Of a stretch of 43,101 nucleotides of DNA, positions 9,799-17,965 are shown piece by piece. Each line of letters starts with the position of its first letter. The stretch's first letter is position 1. Below the pieces are notes generated by a model. That model was not told where the DNA came from. It saw only the letters and a list, made by a program, of their open reading frames with translations, and searched no databases. Source of the DNA: an uncultured Pelagibacteraceae bacterium (lineage in GTDB: Bacteria > Pseudomonadota > Alphaproteobacteria > Pelagibacterales > Pelagibacteraceae); NCBI GenBank assembly GCA_902560855.1, contig CACENJ010000009.1:1-43101 (forward strand), written 5' to 3'. The position numbers and the translations under genes are program-made.

Positions 9799-11837
9799 AC
9801 TATATCATTAATAATTTCGGCTTGATCGTATAACTTTATTAGAGGAATATATTTAATTAAATTTTTTTCTTCATTTTCTATTCTATTAACTTCATTCTTC
9901 GCAAGCAAAAATAAATCCTGATTTTTTATGGGATCCGCTAACCTAAATTTTTTTACTCCACTTTGTTTGAAACCCAATATATCTCCATATCCTCTTAATT
10001 TCATATCTTCTTCTGAAATATAAAAACCATCATTAGAATTTTTTAAAATATTTATTCTTTTTTTAGCATTTATACTTAGATTAGACTTGAACATAAGAAT
10101 ACAAGTGCCTTGCTTTTTTCCTCTTCCAACTCTTCCTCTAAGTTGATGTAGTTGAGATAATCCGAACTTATTTGAATTCTCTATAACGATAACATTAGCA
10201 TTTGGAAAATCTATGCCAACTTCTATTATTGTTGTTGATACTAATATAGAATATTTTTTTTCTTGAAATTTTTTTAAAATTTTATCTTTTTCTTTAGATT
10301 CAATATTTCCATGTATAATTGCAACTTTTCCAGGAAAAATTTTTTTTAAAAATTCATATTTATTAACTGCTGATTGATGATCTATTTTTTTAGATTCTTC
10401 TATTAGTGGGCAAACCCAAAATATTTGATTATCATTTTCAATTTCTTTTTTTACAAAATTTATCACTTCATTAATTTTTGTATCAAGTTTACTATATGTT
10501 TTTATTTCTTTTCTATGGTAAGGTTTTTCTTTAATTATTGATAAATCCATATCGCCAAAAATAGTCATTGTAAGAGTCCGCGGTATAGGTGTTGCTGACA
10601 TTAAAAGGACATCGCAATTTGGCCCGCCTTTATCAGAAAGTTCTTTCCTTTGCTTAACACCAAATTTATGTTGTTCATCTATAATTATATAACCAAGATT
10701 AAAAAAATTCATTTTTTTTTGAAACAATGAATGAGTGCCAAAAATTATATTTAATTCATTTCGTATAGCTTTTTTTTGGATGTTTTTTTTAATTTTTATA
10801 TCTGTCTTGCTTGTAATTAATTCAATATTGATTTTTTTGTTAAATAATTTTTTTGCTAATAAGTAGTGTTGATTTGCTAAAATTTCAGTAGGAGCCATAA
10901 ATGCTACTTGATAACCACAGTCTATAACATTTAATGCTGAAACAAGTGCTACAATTGTTTTTCCAGTTCCCACATCACCTTGTAATATTCTAAACATTTT
11001 ATAACTTGAAGATAAATCGTTATTTATTTCATTTAAAACTTTTATTTGATCATTAGTTAAATCGAAATTTAATTTTTTTTTTAAATCATTGAATATATTA
11101 ATATTAATTATTTTATTTTTTTTTTTAATTTTTTTAATAGACTTTCTTATTTCAGACAAAACTAAAAAAGATGCTAAAATTTCATCAAAAACCAATCTTT
11201 TATAAAAACTACTATCGTAATTAGAAATATTTTTTGGGTCATGAAGTTTAATTATTGAATCCTTCCAACTTTTATTTTCAAACTTTTTTAAAATATTTTG
11301 ATTTAACCATTCTGACAAATTTGGTAGATTTTCTAAGATTTGATTTATTATTTTATTGTAAGTTTTTTCACTTATACCTTCGGTTAATGAATATTTATTA
11401 TGTATTTTTTCTATTAATGTGCTTTCTTTAGATACATATGTCGGATTGGTAATTTGATATCTATTTTTGAAATAGTTTATTTTTCCACTTATGGAAACTT
11501 CCTGATTTATAGGAAGTACTTTTCTAATATAGCCCTCGTAACTATTAAAAAAAACACAATCAATAAATCCAGTTTCGTCTTCACATATAACTTTATTAGG
11601 TAAATTTCTTATACGTGGAAAAGAATATTTTTTAACCACAACGTTTACAGTAGATATTTCTCCAATTTTAAGATCCTTTATTTTAAATCTTTCAGTTCTA
11701 TCAGTATATGATTGTGGAAGCCTAAATAATAAATCAAATAAATTATTTATTCTTTTTTTTTTTAATATTTTGGAAATCTTTTTACCTACGCCCTTTAGTG
11801 TAGTTAAATCGTTTAATAAATATTCATAATTATTCAT
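9795..11837 (-). CDS. recG: ATP-dependent DNA helicase RecG
   Basis: Branch-migration helicase that remodels stalled forks and Holliday junctions. The 680 residues match RecG. An N-terminal wedge/OB domain covers about residues 60-150 (LFRLPQSYTDRT, VSISGKINYFKNRYQI). Walker A GDVGTGKT lies near residue 290, the DEQH box with LGYIIIDEQHKFGV near 385, SATPIPRTL near 420, and the C-terminal LSQLHQLRGRVGRG near 560. It is convergent with the DUF502 gene (4-base overlap) and divergent from sdhE across only 33 bases of pure A/T. Confidence 0.97.
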   Translation of the reverse strand: MNNYEYLLNDLTTLKGVGKKISKILKKKRINNLFDLLFRLPQSYTDRTERFKIKDLKIGEISTVNVVVKKYSFPRIRNLPNKVICEDETGFIDCVFFNSYEGYIRKVLPINQEVSISGKINYFKNRYQITNPTYVSKESTLIEKIHNKYSLTEGISEKTYNKIINQILENLPNLSEWLNQNILKKFENKSWKDSIIKLHDPKNISNYDSSFYKRLVFDEILASFLVLSEIRKSIKKIKKKNKIININIFNDLKKKLNFDLTNDQIKVLNEINNDLSSSYKMFRILQGDVGTGKTIVALVSALNVIDCGYQVAFMAPTEILANQHYLLAKKLFNKKINIELITSKTDIKIKKNIQKKAIRNELNIIFGTHSLFQKKMNFFNLGYIIIDEQHKFGVKQRKELSDKGGPNCDVLLMSATPIPRTLTMTIFGDMDLSIIKEKPYHRKEIKTYSKLDTKINEVINFVKKEIENDNQIFWVCPLIEESKKIDHQSAVNKYEFLKKIFPGKVAIIHGNIESKEKDKILKKFQEKKYSILVSTTIIEVGIDFPNANVIVIENSNKFGLSQLHQLRGRVGRGKKQGTCILMFKSNLSINAKKRINILKNSNDGFYISEEDMKLRGYGDILGFKQSGVKKFRLADPIKNQDLFLLAKNEVNRIENEEKNLIKYIPLIKLYDQAEIINDIV

Positions 11838-11870
11838 ATTTTTTATATTAAATATAATATATTATTAATT
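11838..11870. promoter_or_regulatory. 33-base divergent promoter region between recG and sdhE
   Basis: The gap consists only of A and T. On the plus strand TATAAT at 11853-11858 would place the transcript start about 6 bases before the sdhE ATG. On the minus strand TATAAA (plus 11842-11847) or TATATT (plus 11851-11856) would put the start at or just before the recG ATG. Both transcripts would be leaderless or nearly so. In A/T-only DNA such matches are easily found by chance. Confidence 0.35.
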
Positions 11871-12134
11871 ATGTCTCTTGATATTGAAGTTTTAAAAAAA
11901 AAAATTATTTATCAGTCAAGCTATAGGGGAACAAAAGAAATGGACATACTTTTACGTTCTTTTGTTAAAAATTATATAGATAAACTTACTAATAAAGAAT
12001 TGGAAGATTTACTAGATTTATTGAAAGTAGATGATGATAGCCTTTATAAATTTAAGCAAGGCATTCAATCAAATAGCAAAGTGAAAATTAATAGAATTAC
12101 AATAATATTTAAAAATTTTAGTTTAAAAAACTAA
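11871..12134 (+). CDS. sdhE: succinate dehydrogenase assembly factor SdhE (DUF339)
   Basis: Small FAD-assembly factor that promotes covalent flavinylation of SdhA; cytoplasmic five-helix protein. The family motif RGxxE is seen as YRGTKEMD with Arg19, Gly20 and Glu23, followed by LLRSFVKNY and the helical ELEDLLDLLKVDDDSLYKF. The 87 residues are typical. It is divergent from recG, the classic alphaproteobacterial pairing, and is followed directly by tRNA-Ser on the other strand. Confidence 0.9.
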   Translation: MSLDIEVLKKKIIYQSSYRGTKEMDILLRSFVKNYIDKLTNKELEDLLDLLKVDDDSLYKFKQGIQSNSKVKINRITIIFKNFSLKN

Positions 12135-12135
12135 A

Positions 12136-12225
12136 TGGCGGAGAGACTGGGATTCGAACCCAGGAAAGAGTTGCCCCTTTGCCGGTTTTCAAGACCGGTG
12201 CTTTCAACCGCTCAGCCATCTCTCC
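12136..12225 (-). tRNA. tRNA-Ser (anticodon UGA)
   Basis: A 90-base class II tRNA read on the minus strand: acceptor stem GGAGAGA/TCTCTCC, anticodon stem CCGGT/ACCGG with loop CTTGAAA giving TGA, a long variable arm as expected for serine, T arm CTGGG-TTCGAAT-CCCAG, discriminator G and encoded CCA. It sits one base after the sdhE stop. Confidence 0.97.
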
Positions 12226-12236
12226 ATACGGTTGGT

Positions 12237-12262
12237 TTTATAATTAAAATAATTAAATTCAA
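12237..12262 (-). promoter_or_regulatory. possible promoter of tRNA-Ser
   Basis: On the minus strand TATAAA (plus 12237-12242) lies 11 bases before the tRNA, a position like that of the -10 of tRNA-Lys and tRNA-Pro here. A TTGAAT (plus 12257-12262) lies upstream, but the 14-base spacer is short. Weak call. Confidence 0.3.
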
Positions 12263-12368
12263 CAAAAAAAGTAATAAATTTAATTTATTAATTTTTAATT
12301 TGTTTATTATTTAATACAATTTCATCATATAAAGGACTGTAATATTTTGATAATAACAATAATTCTTA

Positions 12369-13674
12369 ATGTTAAAAAATAAAATAAACTTTGTAATTTT
12401 ATCTATAATTACTTTTTTCTTACTTCAATCCTTTTTTTTATTTTTATTAAAAATTATCTCTTTTTTTCAATCTTACGATTTATATGTTACCTCTGGCGCC
12501 GAAGTATCTACGCTAAATTATTTGTACAATCTCTTAAATCAAAATGATTTTTATTTAAATAATGAAAACGAAATTTTATATGAAATTTACGGATATAATT
12601 TTCATTTATTGTATTTTCCAATTGTAAAATTATTAGATTTATTTGGTATATCTTATTTAATTAGCTCAAGATTAATAACTACACTTATTATTTTTTTACT
12701 TGGTTATATAATTTTAAAGATTTGCGACAATATAAACTTAAATAAAAGTTATTTTGCAGATAAGAAATATTTATTTTATTCTATTGTTTTATCTTTCTTA
12801 TTATATCACCAACTTAGTTCCTGGTGGATTATAACTTACAGGCCAGACTTTTTAGCAATTACTTTAGCTTTTTTTTCTATTTATTTATTTTTGAATTATA
12901 TTGATAAAGAAAACAAATATTTATTATTCTTCACAATTTTTACATTGGTATTTGCATGGACTATTAAGCAAAATTTTATATTTGGATTTGCTTCTATATT
13001 TTTTTACTTTTTATATTTTAAAAAATTTAAAGAAATAGTTTTACTTTTTTCAGTTATTCTAATTTCAATAATTTTACTAAACTTTTTAACTGGCTTTAAC
13101 AATTTTAGCCTTTTGGATAGATCGCCAAGTATAATATTAAAAAATTTAGAATATGACGATTATGTTAAAAAAATATTTATATATGGGGTTAAAAATTCAT
13201 ATTTATTAATCTTTTTAACTTCTTTTATTATATTTATGAAAGATTTTAGAAAAGATAAAAAAAAGTTTTTTTTGCTTCTGATATTTATATTTATTTTTAT
13301 TCAATCTTCAATTGTTGGAATTTTAAAAGGTGCAGGATTTAATCATCTAATGCTATTAGGTATTTTCTTATTAATAGGTATTCATTTAATTGATTATAAA
13401 AAGTTGTCTCTTAATTATAGAATTATCTTCATTATATTTCTTTTACCATCATTAATATTGTCGTCGATACAGATCTATAATTTTAACAAGATAGGTCGAA
13501 TTTATTTGCACTATAATTTAGAAGAAAAAAATAATCTTGAAAATTTTAATACATATAGAAAAGAAAATCTTAAAAAACCAATACTAATTTTAGGCGCCAC
13601 TGATAGATACGAAATGTTATTAAGAGAAGATGAAAATGGAATTGACACACATCAATTAGTTAGTTTTTTTGATT
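12369..13674 (+). repeat. long direct repeat, unit A (matches 14001-15306)
   Basis: A 1306-base direct repeat at an offset of 1632 bases. It begins exactly at the ATG of each gene; the bases before the two ATGs do not match. Differences I see are four within 12497-12506, a diverged block at 13400-13440, and three at 13595-13599. Beyond 13674 the copies diverge throughout. I compared by eye, so isolated differences may be missed. Confidence 0.9.
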
Positions 13675-14000
13675 CTAGTTGGAGAGAATTCATGTTTTAT
13701 AGAAAATCAGAACAAGATAAATATGATAAAATATTTAATAGTAAATTTTCTAAGATCAATACAGTGTTAGTTTTAAACGACCACGCACATCAAATAAATA
13801 TAAACTATTTAAAAAAAAATAATTTTATTCTTGATGATACTGTTAGTATAGCTACTTATGTTGTACATCGTTATAAACATAATGGTCAAACATATTCTAT
13901 TTATTCAAGCGCAAATATTATTTCAAGAATTAGTGATTTTTTATTTAAAAAAAAAGAAGTTAAAAAAAGTTATTTAAAATTAGAAATTTACAAAAGATAA
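12369..14000 (+). CDS. GT-C-like multi-spanning membrane protein, tandem copy 1
   Basis: A 543-residue integral membrane protein with about ten hydrophobic segments and an acidic first periplasmic loop (SGAEVSTLNYLYNLL, then NNENEILYEIYG). The layout, with a conserved YRPDFLAI segment after the fourth or fifth helix and a soluble C-terminal tail of about 110 residues, resembles lipid-linked-sugar-using GT-C glycosyltransferases (GT39/GT83/GT87 type). I infer surface glycan assembly; the substrate is unknown. Residues 1-435 are nearly identical to the next gene, apart from a short patch near residues 344-358. The tail (SSWREFMFYRKS onward) is different. The next ATG follows this stop codon directly. 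Confidence 0.75.
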   Translation: MLKNKINFVILSIITFFLLQSFFLFLLKIISFFQSYDLYVTSGAEVSTLNYLYNLLNQNDFYLNNENEILYEIYGYNFHLLYFPIVKLLDLFGISYLISSRLITTLIIFLLGYIILKICDNINLNKSYFADKKYLFYSIVLSFLLYHQLSSWWIITYRPDFLAITLAFFSIYLFLNYIDKENKYLLFFTIFTLVFAWTIKQNFIFGFASIFFYFLYFKKFKEIVLLFSVILISIILLNFLTGFNNFSLLDRSPSIILKNLEYDDYVKKIFIYGVKNSYLLIFLTSFIIFMKDFRKDKKKFFLLLIFIFIFIQSSIVGILKGAGFNHLMLLGIFLLIGIHLIDYKKLSLNYRIIFIIFLLPSLILSSIQIYNFNKIGRIYLHYNLEEKNNLENFNTYRKENLKKPILILGATDRYEMLLREDENGIDTHQLVSFFDSSWREFMFYRKSEQDKYDKIFNSKFSKINTVLVLNDHAHQININYLKKNNFILDDTVSIATYVVHRYKHNGQTYSIYSSANIISRISDFLFKKKEVKKSYLKLEIYKR

Positions 14001-15306
14001 ATGTTAAAAAATAAAATAAACTTTGTAATTTTATCTATAATTACTTTTTTCTTACTTCAATCCTTTTTTTTATTTTTATTAAAAATTATCTCTTTTTTTC
14101 AATCTTACGATTTATATGTTACCTCTGGTGTTGAAGTTTCTACGCTAAATTATTTGTACAATCTCTTAAATCAAAATGATTTTTATTTAAATAATGAAAA
14201 CGAAATTTTATATGAAATTTACGGATATAATTTTCATTTATTGTATTTTCCAATTGTAAAATTATTAGATTTATTTGGTATATCTTATTTAATTAGCTCA
14301 AGATTAATAACTACACTTATTATTTTTTTACTTGGTTATATAATTTTAAAGATTTGCGACAATATAAACTTAAATAAAAGTTATTTTGCAGATAAGAAAT
14401 ATTTATTTTATTCTATTGTTTTATCTTTCTTATTATATCACCAACTTAGTTCCTGGTGGATTATAACTTACAGGCCAGACTTTTTAGCAATTACTTTAGC
14501 TTTTTTTTCTATTTATTTATTTTTGAATTATATTGATAAAGAAAACAAATATTTATTATTCTTCACAATTTTTACATTGGTATTTGCATGGACTATTAAG
14601 CAAAATTTTATATTTGGATTTGCTTCTATATTTTTTTACTTTTTATATTTTAAAAAATTTAAAGAAATAGTTTTACTTTTTTCAGTTATTCTAATTTCAA
14701 TAATTTTACTAAACTTTTTAACTGGCTTTAACAATTTTAGCCTTTTGGATAGATCGCCAAGTATAATATTAAAAAATTTAGAATATGACGATTATGTTAA
14801 AAAAATATTTATATATGGGGTTAAAAATTCATATTTATTAATCTTTTTAACTTCTTTTATTATATTTATGAAAGATTTTAGAAAAGATAAAAAAAAGTTT
14901 TTTTTGCTTCTGATATTTATATTTATTTTTATTCAATCTTCAATTGTTGGAATTTTAAAAGGTGCAGGATTTAATCATCTAATGCTATTAGGTATTTTCT
15001 TATTAATAGGTATTCATTTAATTGATTATAATAAGTTGACATTTAATTTAAAGTTGATTTTTGTAATATTATTTTTACCATCATTAATATTGTCGTCGAT
15101 ACAGATCTATAATTTTAACAAGATAGGTCGAATTTATTTGCACTATAATTTAGAAGAAAAAAATAATCTTGAAAATTTTAATACATATAGAAAAGAAAAT
15201 CTTAAAAAACCAATACTAATTTTAGGTGCTGCTGATAGATACGAAATGTTATTAAGAGAAGATGAAAATGGAATTGACACACATCAATTAGTTAGTTTTT
15301 TTGATT
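14001..15306 (+). repeat. long direct repeat, unit B (matches 12369-13674)
   Basis: Second copy of the 1306-base repeat; the diverged internal patch is at 15032-15072. Length and identity are enough for RecA-dependent recombination, which would delete or amplify one 1632-base unit and yield a single hybrid gene. Confidence 0.9.
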
Positions 15307-15587
15307 TAAAATGGCGAGCATTTATGTACAACAAACTTAATCACCAAGAAAAATTTAAAGATACGTTTGAAAATAAGATTAAAAAAATAAATACCGTATT
15401 AATTTCAAATGAGAATAAATATACTGATCGCATTGAATATTTTAATAAAAATAATTTTTTACTTGTTGATACTATTACAATTGAAACATACGAGCATGTC
15501 AGAAGTTTATATCAATTAAAAAATTTTTTTTTAAAAAAAAAAGGTAAAAATAAAAAAAAATTAGAACTACTTGTTTATAGAAAATAA
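14001..15587 (+). CDS. GT-C-like multi-spanning membrane protein, tandem copy 2
   Basis: A 528-residue paralogue of the preceding gene, starting on the base after its stop, so the two are translated from one transcript. The membrane part (residues 1-343 and 359-435) matches copy 1 almost base for base; exceptions are GVEV for GAEV near residue 44, NKLTFNLKLIFVILF in place of KKLSLNYRIIFIIFL near 344-358, and Ala for Thr near residue 411. The C-terminal tail from about residue 436 (LKWRAFMYNKLN) is clearly homologous but diverged, sharing KINTVL, NNF and DT anchors. Probable role is in surface glycan synthesis by analogy with GT-C enzymes. Its end is three bases from the convergent GMC gene. 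Confidence 0.75.
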   Translation: MLKNKINFVILSIITFFLLQSFFLFLLKIISFFQSYDLYVTSGVEVSTLNYLYNLLNQNDFYLNNENEILYEIYGYNFHLLYFPIVKLLDLFGISYLISSRLITTLIIFLLGYIILKICDNINLNKSYFADKKYLFYSIVLSFLLYHQLSSWWIITYRPDFLAITLAFFSIYLFLNYIDKENKYLLFFTIFTLVFAWTIKQNFIFGFASIFFYFLYFKKFKEIVLLFSVILISIILLNFLTGFNNFSLLDRSPSIILKNLEYDDYVKKIFIYGVKNSYLLIFLTSFIIFMKDFRKDKKKFFLLLIFIFIFIQSSIVGILKGAGFNHLMLLGIFLLIGIHLIDYNKLTFNLKLIFVILFLPSLILSSIQIYNFNKIGRIYLHYNLEEKNNLENFNTYRKENLKKPILILGAADRYEMLLREDENGIDTHQLVSFFDLKWRAFMYNKLNHQEKFKDTFENKIKKINTVLISNENKYTDRIEYFNKNNFLLVDTITIETYEHVRSLYQLKNFFLKKKGKNKKKLELLVYRK

Positions 15588-15590
15588 TTT

Positions 15591-16955
15591 CTATTTTATA
15601 AAAAAATTTTCTTTTACAATCTCCTTAGTAATTCTTAATGAATTTGCTAATATAGTTAATGTAGGCGGACAAGACGGTAAGTCTGAAAATATTGATGAAT
15701 CTGTAATCGAAATTCTTTTAAAATTTCCAACTCTTCCATAAGTGTCACTATCAAAAAAATTTGTTTTATTTAATCTCATTGGAAATACTGCACCAAAATG
15801 ATTTCCGCTTAGAGACTTCATTTTAAATGGAAGATTAATATGTGTAATTTGACCATTCAAAAAACTTTTATTAAATAGTAAATTACACTCAGAAATAATC
15901 CTTTTAATTTCAAAATTTGATTTATGAATTTTGATATTATTATTATTATCAATTTCAAATTCATCTGAATAATCTGATCCTATACTAAAATAAGAAAAAC
16001 CATAATTTTTGAAAAAGTTTAAAAGAAAAAAATATTTATTAAAGTTTTTAACAGATGGAATTATAAAATTTATAATCTTAGGATTTAAATTGTATATTTG
16101 TGAATAAATTGGTTTATTATTATGGTTTACTTGTATTAGTGGAAAATTGTTAAAAAATTTATTTTTAAAGTTGTCTATATCCTTGAATTTAACTGGAAAA
16201 ACAATCTTTTTAGAACTTTTAATTTTAAAACTTTTATCAGAGTTGTTAAAAGAATTTTTTATAATCTGATATGATGATACGGCCCCACATCCTAAAAATA
16301 AATAATCACAATCATATTTTCTTTTTTCATTTAGTTTAGAAATTGTTTCTACAAATGCTTTATTTTTTTCCTCTGATACTTTAATAATTTTTTCTTCTAT
16401 TAGTGATATTTTTGATTCTTTAGAAAGTTGATCTATATAACTTCTAATATTGTATGGTCTTAAAAAATCGTTAAAATTTTTTTTGGTATCGTCAGTTTTA
16501 ACTTTCTTTGTAAGCATTGATGAAAATTCTATAGAAAGTTCATTGTCTTTATATATTTGATTGTTTTTTTGATTATCTTGTTTTTTAAAATTATAATTTA
16601 ATAATTTATCAATATTATCGCTATAAAAAGAATTAATTTCAGCTTTTTCAAAAAATTTTAAAATTTCACTATAATATGGATCTAAATCATTTTTATTTAT
16701 TGGCCATTTTAAAAAATCTTTTTCTGCATACTTTGATATTACACCTGACCATACATTAGATAAGCCACCAATATAAGATGACTTATATTGATAAAAATTC
16801 TTTTCATTAAATAACGACTGAGACTTAATTTTTTTTATACTTTTTTCACTTATTTCATCATCTATATCAAAGACAATTGGTTTAATACCTTTTTCAATTA
16901 AAAATTTAATACATATAAAAGATGCAAATCCAGTGCCACCTACAAATATTTTCAT
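15591..16955 (-). CDS. GMC-type FAD-dependent oxidoreductase
   Basis: Probable flavoprotein oxidising or reducing an alcohol or sugar group. The 454 residues begin with a Rossmann FAD site, MKIFVGGTGFAS (Gly7, Gly9). The GMC-like signature GGLSNVWSG with a following WPI(N) segment lies near residues 64-88, and the C-terminal FAD/active-site region reads ISITDSSIF...CPPTLTILANSLR. It is shorter than choline or glucose dehydrogenases (about 530). It lies 13 bases before the GT2 gene in reading order reversed, i.e. downstream of it on the minus strand. In this company a role in modifying a surface sugar is likely, but this is context only. Confidence 0.75.
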   Translation of the reverse strand: MKIFVGGTGFASFICIKFLIEKGIKPIVFDIDDEISEKSIKKIKSQSLFNEKNFYQYKSSYIGGLSNVWSGVISKYAEKDFLKWPINKNDLDPYYSEILKFFEKAEINSFYSDNIDKLLNYNFKKQDNQKNNQIYKDNELSIEFSSMLTKKVKTDDTKKNFNDFLRPYNIRSYIDQLSKESKISLIEEKIIKVSEEKNKAFVETISKLNEKRKYDCDYLFLGCGAVSSYQIIKNSFNNSDKSFKIKSSKKIVFPVKFKDIDNFKNKFFNNFPLIQVNHNNKPIYSQIYNLNPKIINFIIPSVKNFNKYFFLLNFFKNYGFSYFSIGSDYSDEFEIDNNNNIKIHKSNFEIKRIISECNLLFNKSFLNGQITHINLPFKMKSLSGNHFGAVFPMRLNKTNFFDSDTYGRVGNFKRISITDSSIFSDLPSCPPTLTILANSLRITKEIVKENFFIK

Positions 16956-16968
16956 ATTTTGTTAATAA

Positions 16969-17940
16969 TTAATCTTTTCTTTGATCAATGATAGTTTCAA
17001 TATAATTTTGGTTTATATTTTCTTTCGTTCCATCATTTTTTGAAATTATAGTTTGGGCTATAATGCCAATTAATATAAAGTTAATACCTGTTAATAGAAA
17101 AAAAACAGCAAGTATAGGTAACGGTGTTAAAATAAATGAACCGCTTATAAAATATTTCCAATATATCATTGCACAAAAAACTAATAATGAAAGAAATATT
17201 GATGAGAATCCAAATATTCCAAAATAATACAAAGACTTTCTTTTATTTTTTAAAAATCCTAAGTAAATTATATCCATTAATACTTTTATAATTCTAGAAA
17301 ACCCATAATTAGATTTTCCAAATTTTCTAGGTCTGTGATTAACTTCTATTTCAGTAACATTAAATCCCATGTCAGACGCTCTAGCAGCTAATAATCTATG
17401 AAAATCTCCACTCCATTCTATTAAATCGTCAAAAATTTTTCTTTTTAATACTTTAAGAGCACATCCGTGATCATGAATTTTAGATGAGGTAAATAATCTG
17501 ACAATCGAATTTGCTAATAAACTTGGAAGTGTTTTATTAATAAAAGAATCTTGCCTTTTTTTTCTCCAACCAACAACCATGTCGTATCCAGTCTCAAATT
17601 TTTCCACTAAAATATTAATATCTCCAGGGTCATTTTGTAAATCTCCATCTAAAAATATTAAATTTTCATAATTTGATTTATGTATACCAGTCAATATAGC
17701 TGCTGACTGTGATACATTTCTTCGATGTTTTATTAAAATCAAAGGTATTTTATAATCTTTACCATTAATAGATTTTAATTCATTAAAAGTATTATCTTTA
17801 GATCCATCATCTACGAATATTAATTCAAAATCTCTTTCATTAGTTTTTTTTAGTTCATTTAAGGCATGGAACAACTCTTTAGCTAGTAATTTTACATTTT
17901 TTTCCTCATTATATAGAGGTACAATAATTGAATATTTCAT
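16969..17940 (-). CDS. family 2 glycosyltransferase, polyprenyl-phosphate type
   Basis: DPM1/GtrB/ArnC-like enzyme expected to load a sugar onto undecaprenyl phosphate at the inner membrane. GT-A motifs are MKYSIIVPLYNEEKN, FVDDGSKDNT (residues 43-51) and FLDGDLQNDP (97-105) with the metal-binding D-x-D. Two C-terminal membrane segments lie at about residues 238-262 and 272-298. The 323 residues are typical. Such enzymes supply the lipid-linked sugar used by GT-C transferases, so the tandem GT-C-like proteins nearby are plausible users. It is divergent from the AsnB-type gene over a 25-base gap. Confidence 0.9.
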   Translation of the reverse strand: MKYSIIVPLYNEEKNVKLLAKELFHALNELKKTNERDFELIFVDDGSKDNTFNELKSINGKDYKIPLILIKHRRNVSQSAAILTGIHKSNYENLIFLDGDLQNDPGDINILVEKFETGYDMVVGWRKKRQDSFINKTLPSLLANSIVRLFTSSKIHDHGCALKVLKRKIFDDLIEWSGDFHRLLAARASDMGFNVTEIEVNHRPRKFGKSNYGFSRIIKVLMDIIYLGFLKNKRKSLYYFGIFGFSSIFLSLLVFCAMIYWKYFISGSFILTPLPILAVFFLLTGINFILIGIIAQTIISKNDGTKENINQNYIETIIDQRKD

Positions 17941-17965
17941 GATTTAAGAATATATCATTAACTCT

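Noticed and set aside
12226..12368. Riboswitch or small RNA before the first GT-C-like gene
   Set aside because: The 143 bases are A/T-rich with no convincing paired structure; most likely plain promoter sequence.
15575..15600. Small hairpin AGAAA-ATAA-TTTCT between the second GT-C-like gene and the GMC gene as a two-way terminator
   Set aside because: The five-pair stem is all but one A/T and too weak; such stems are common in this composition.
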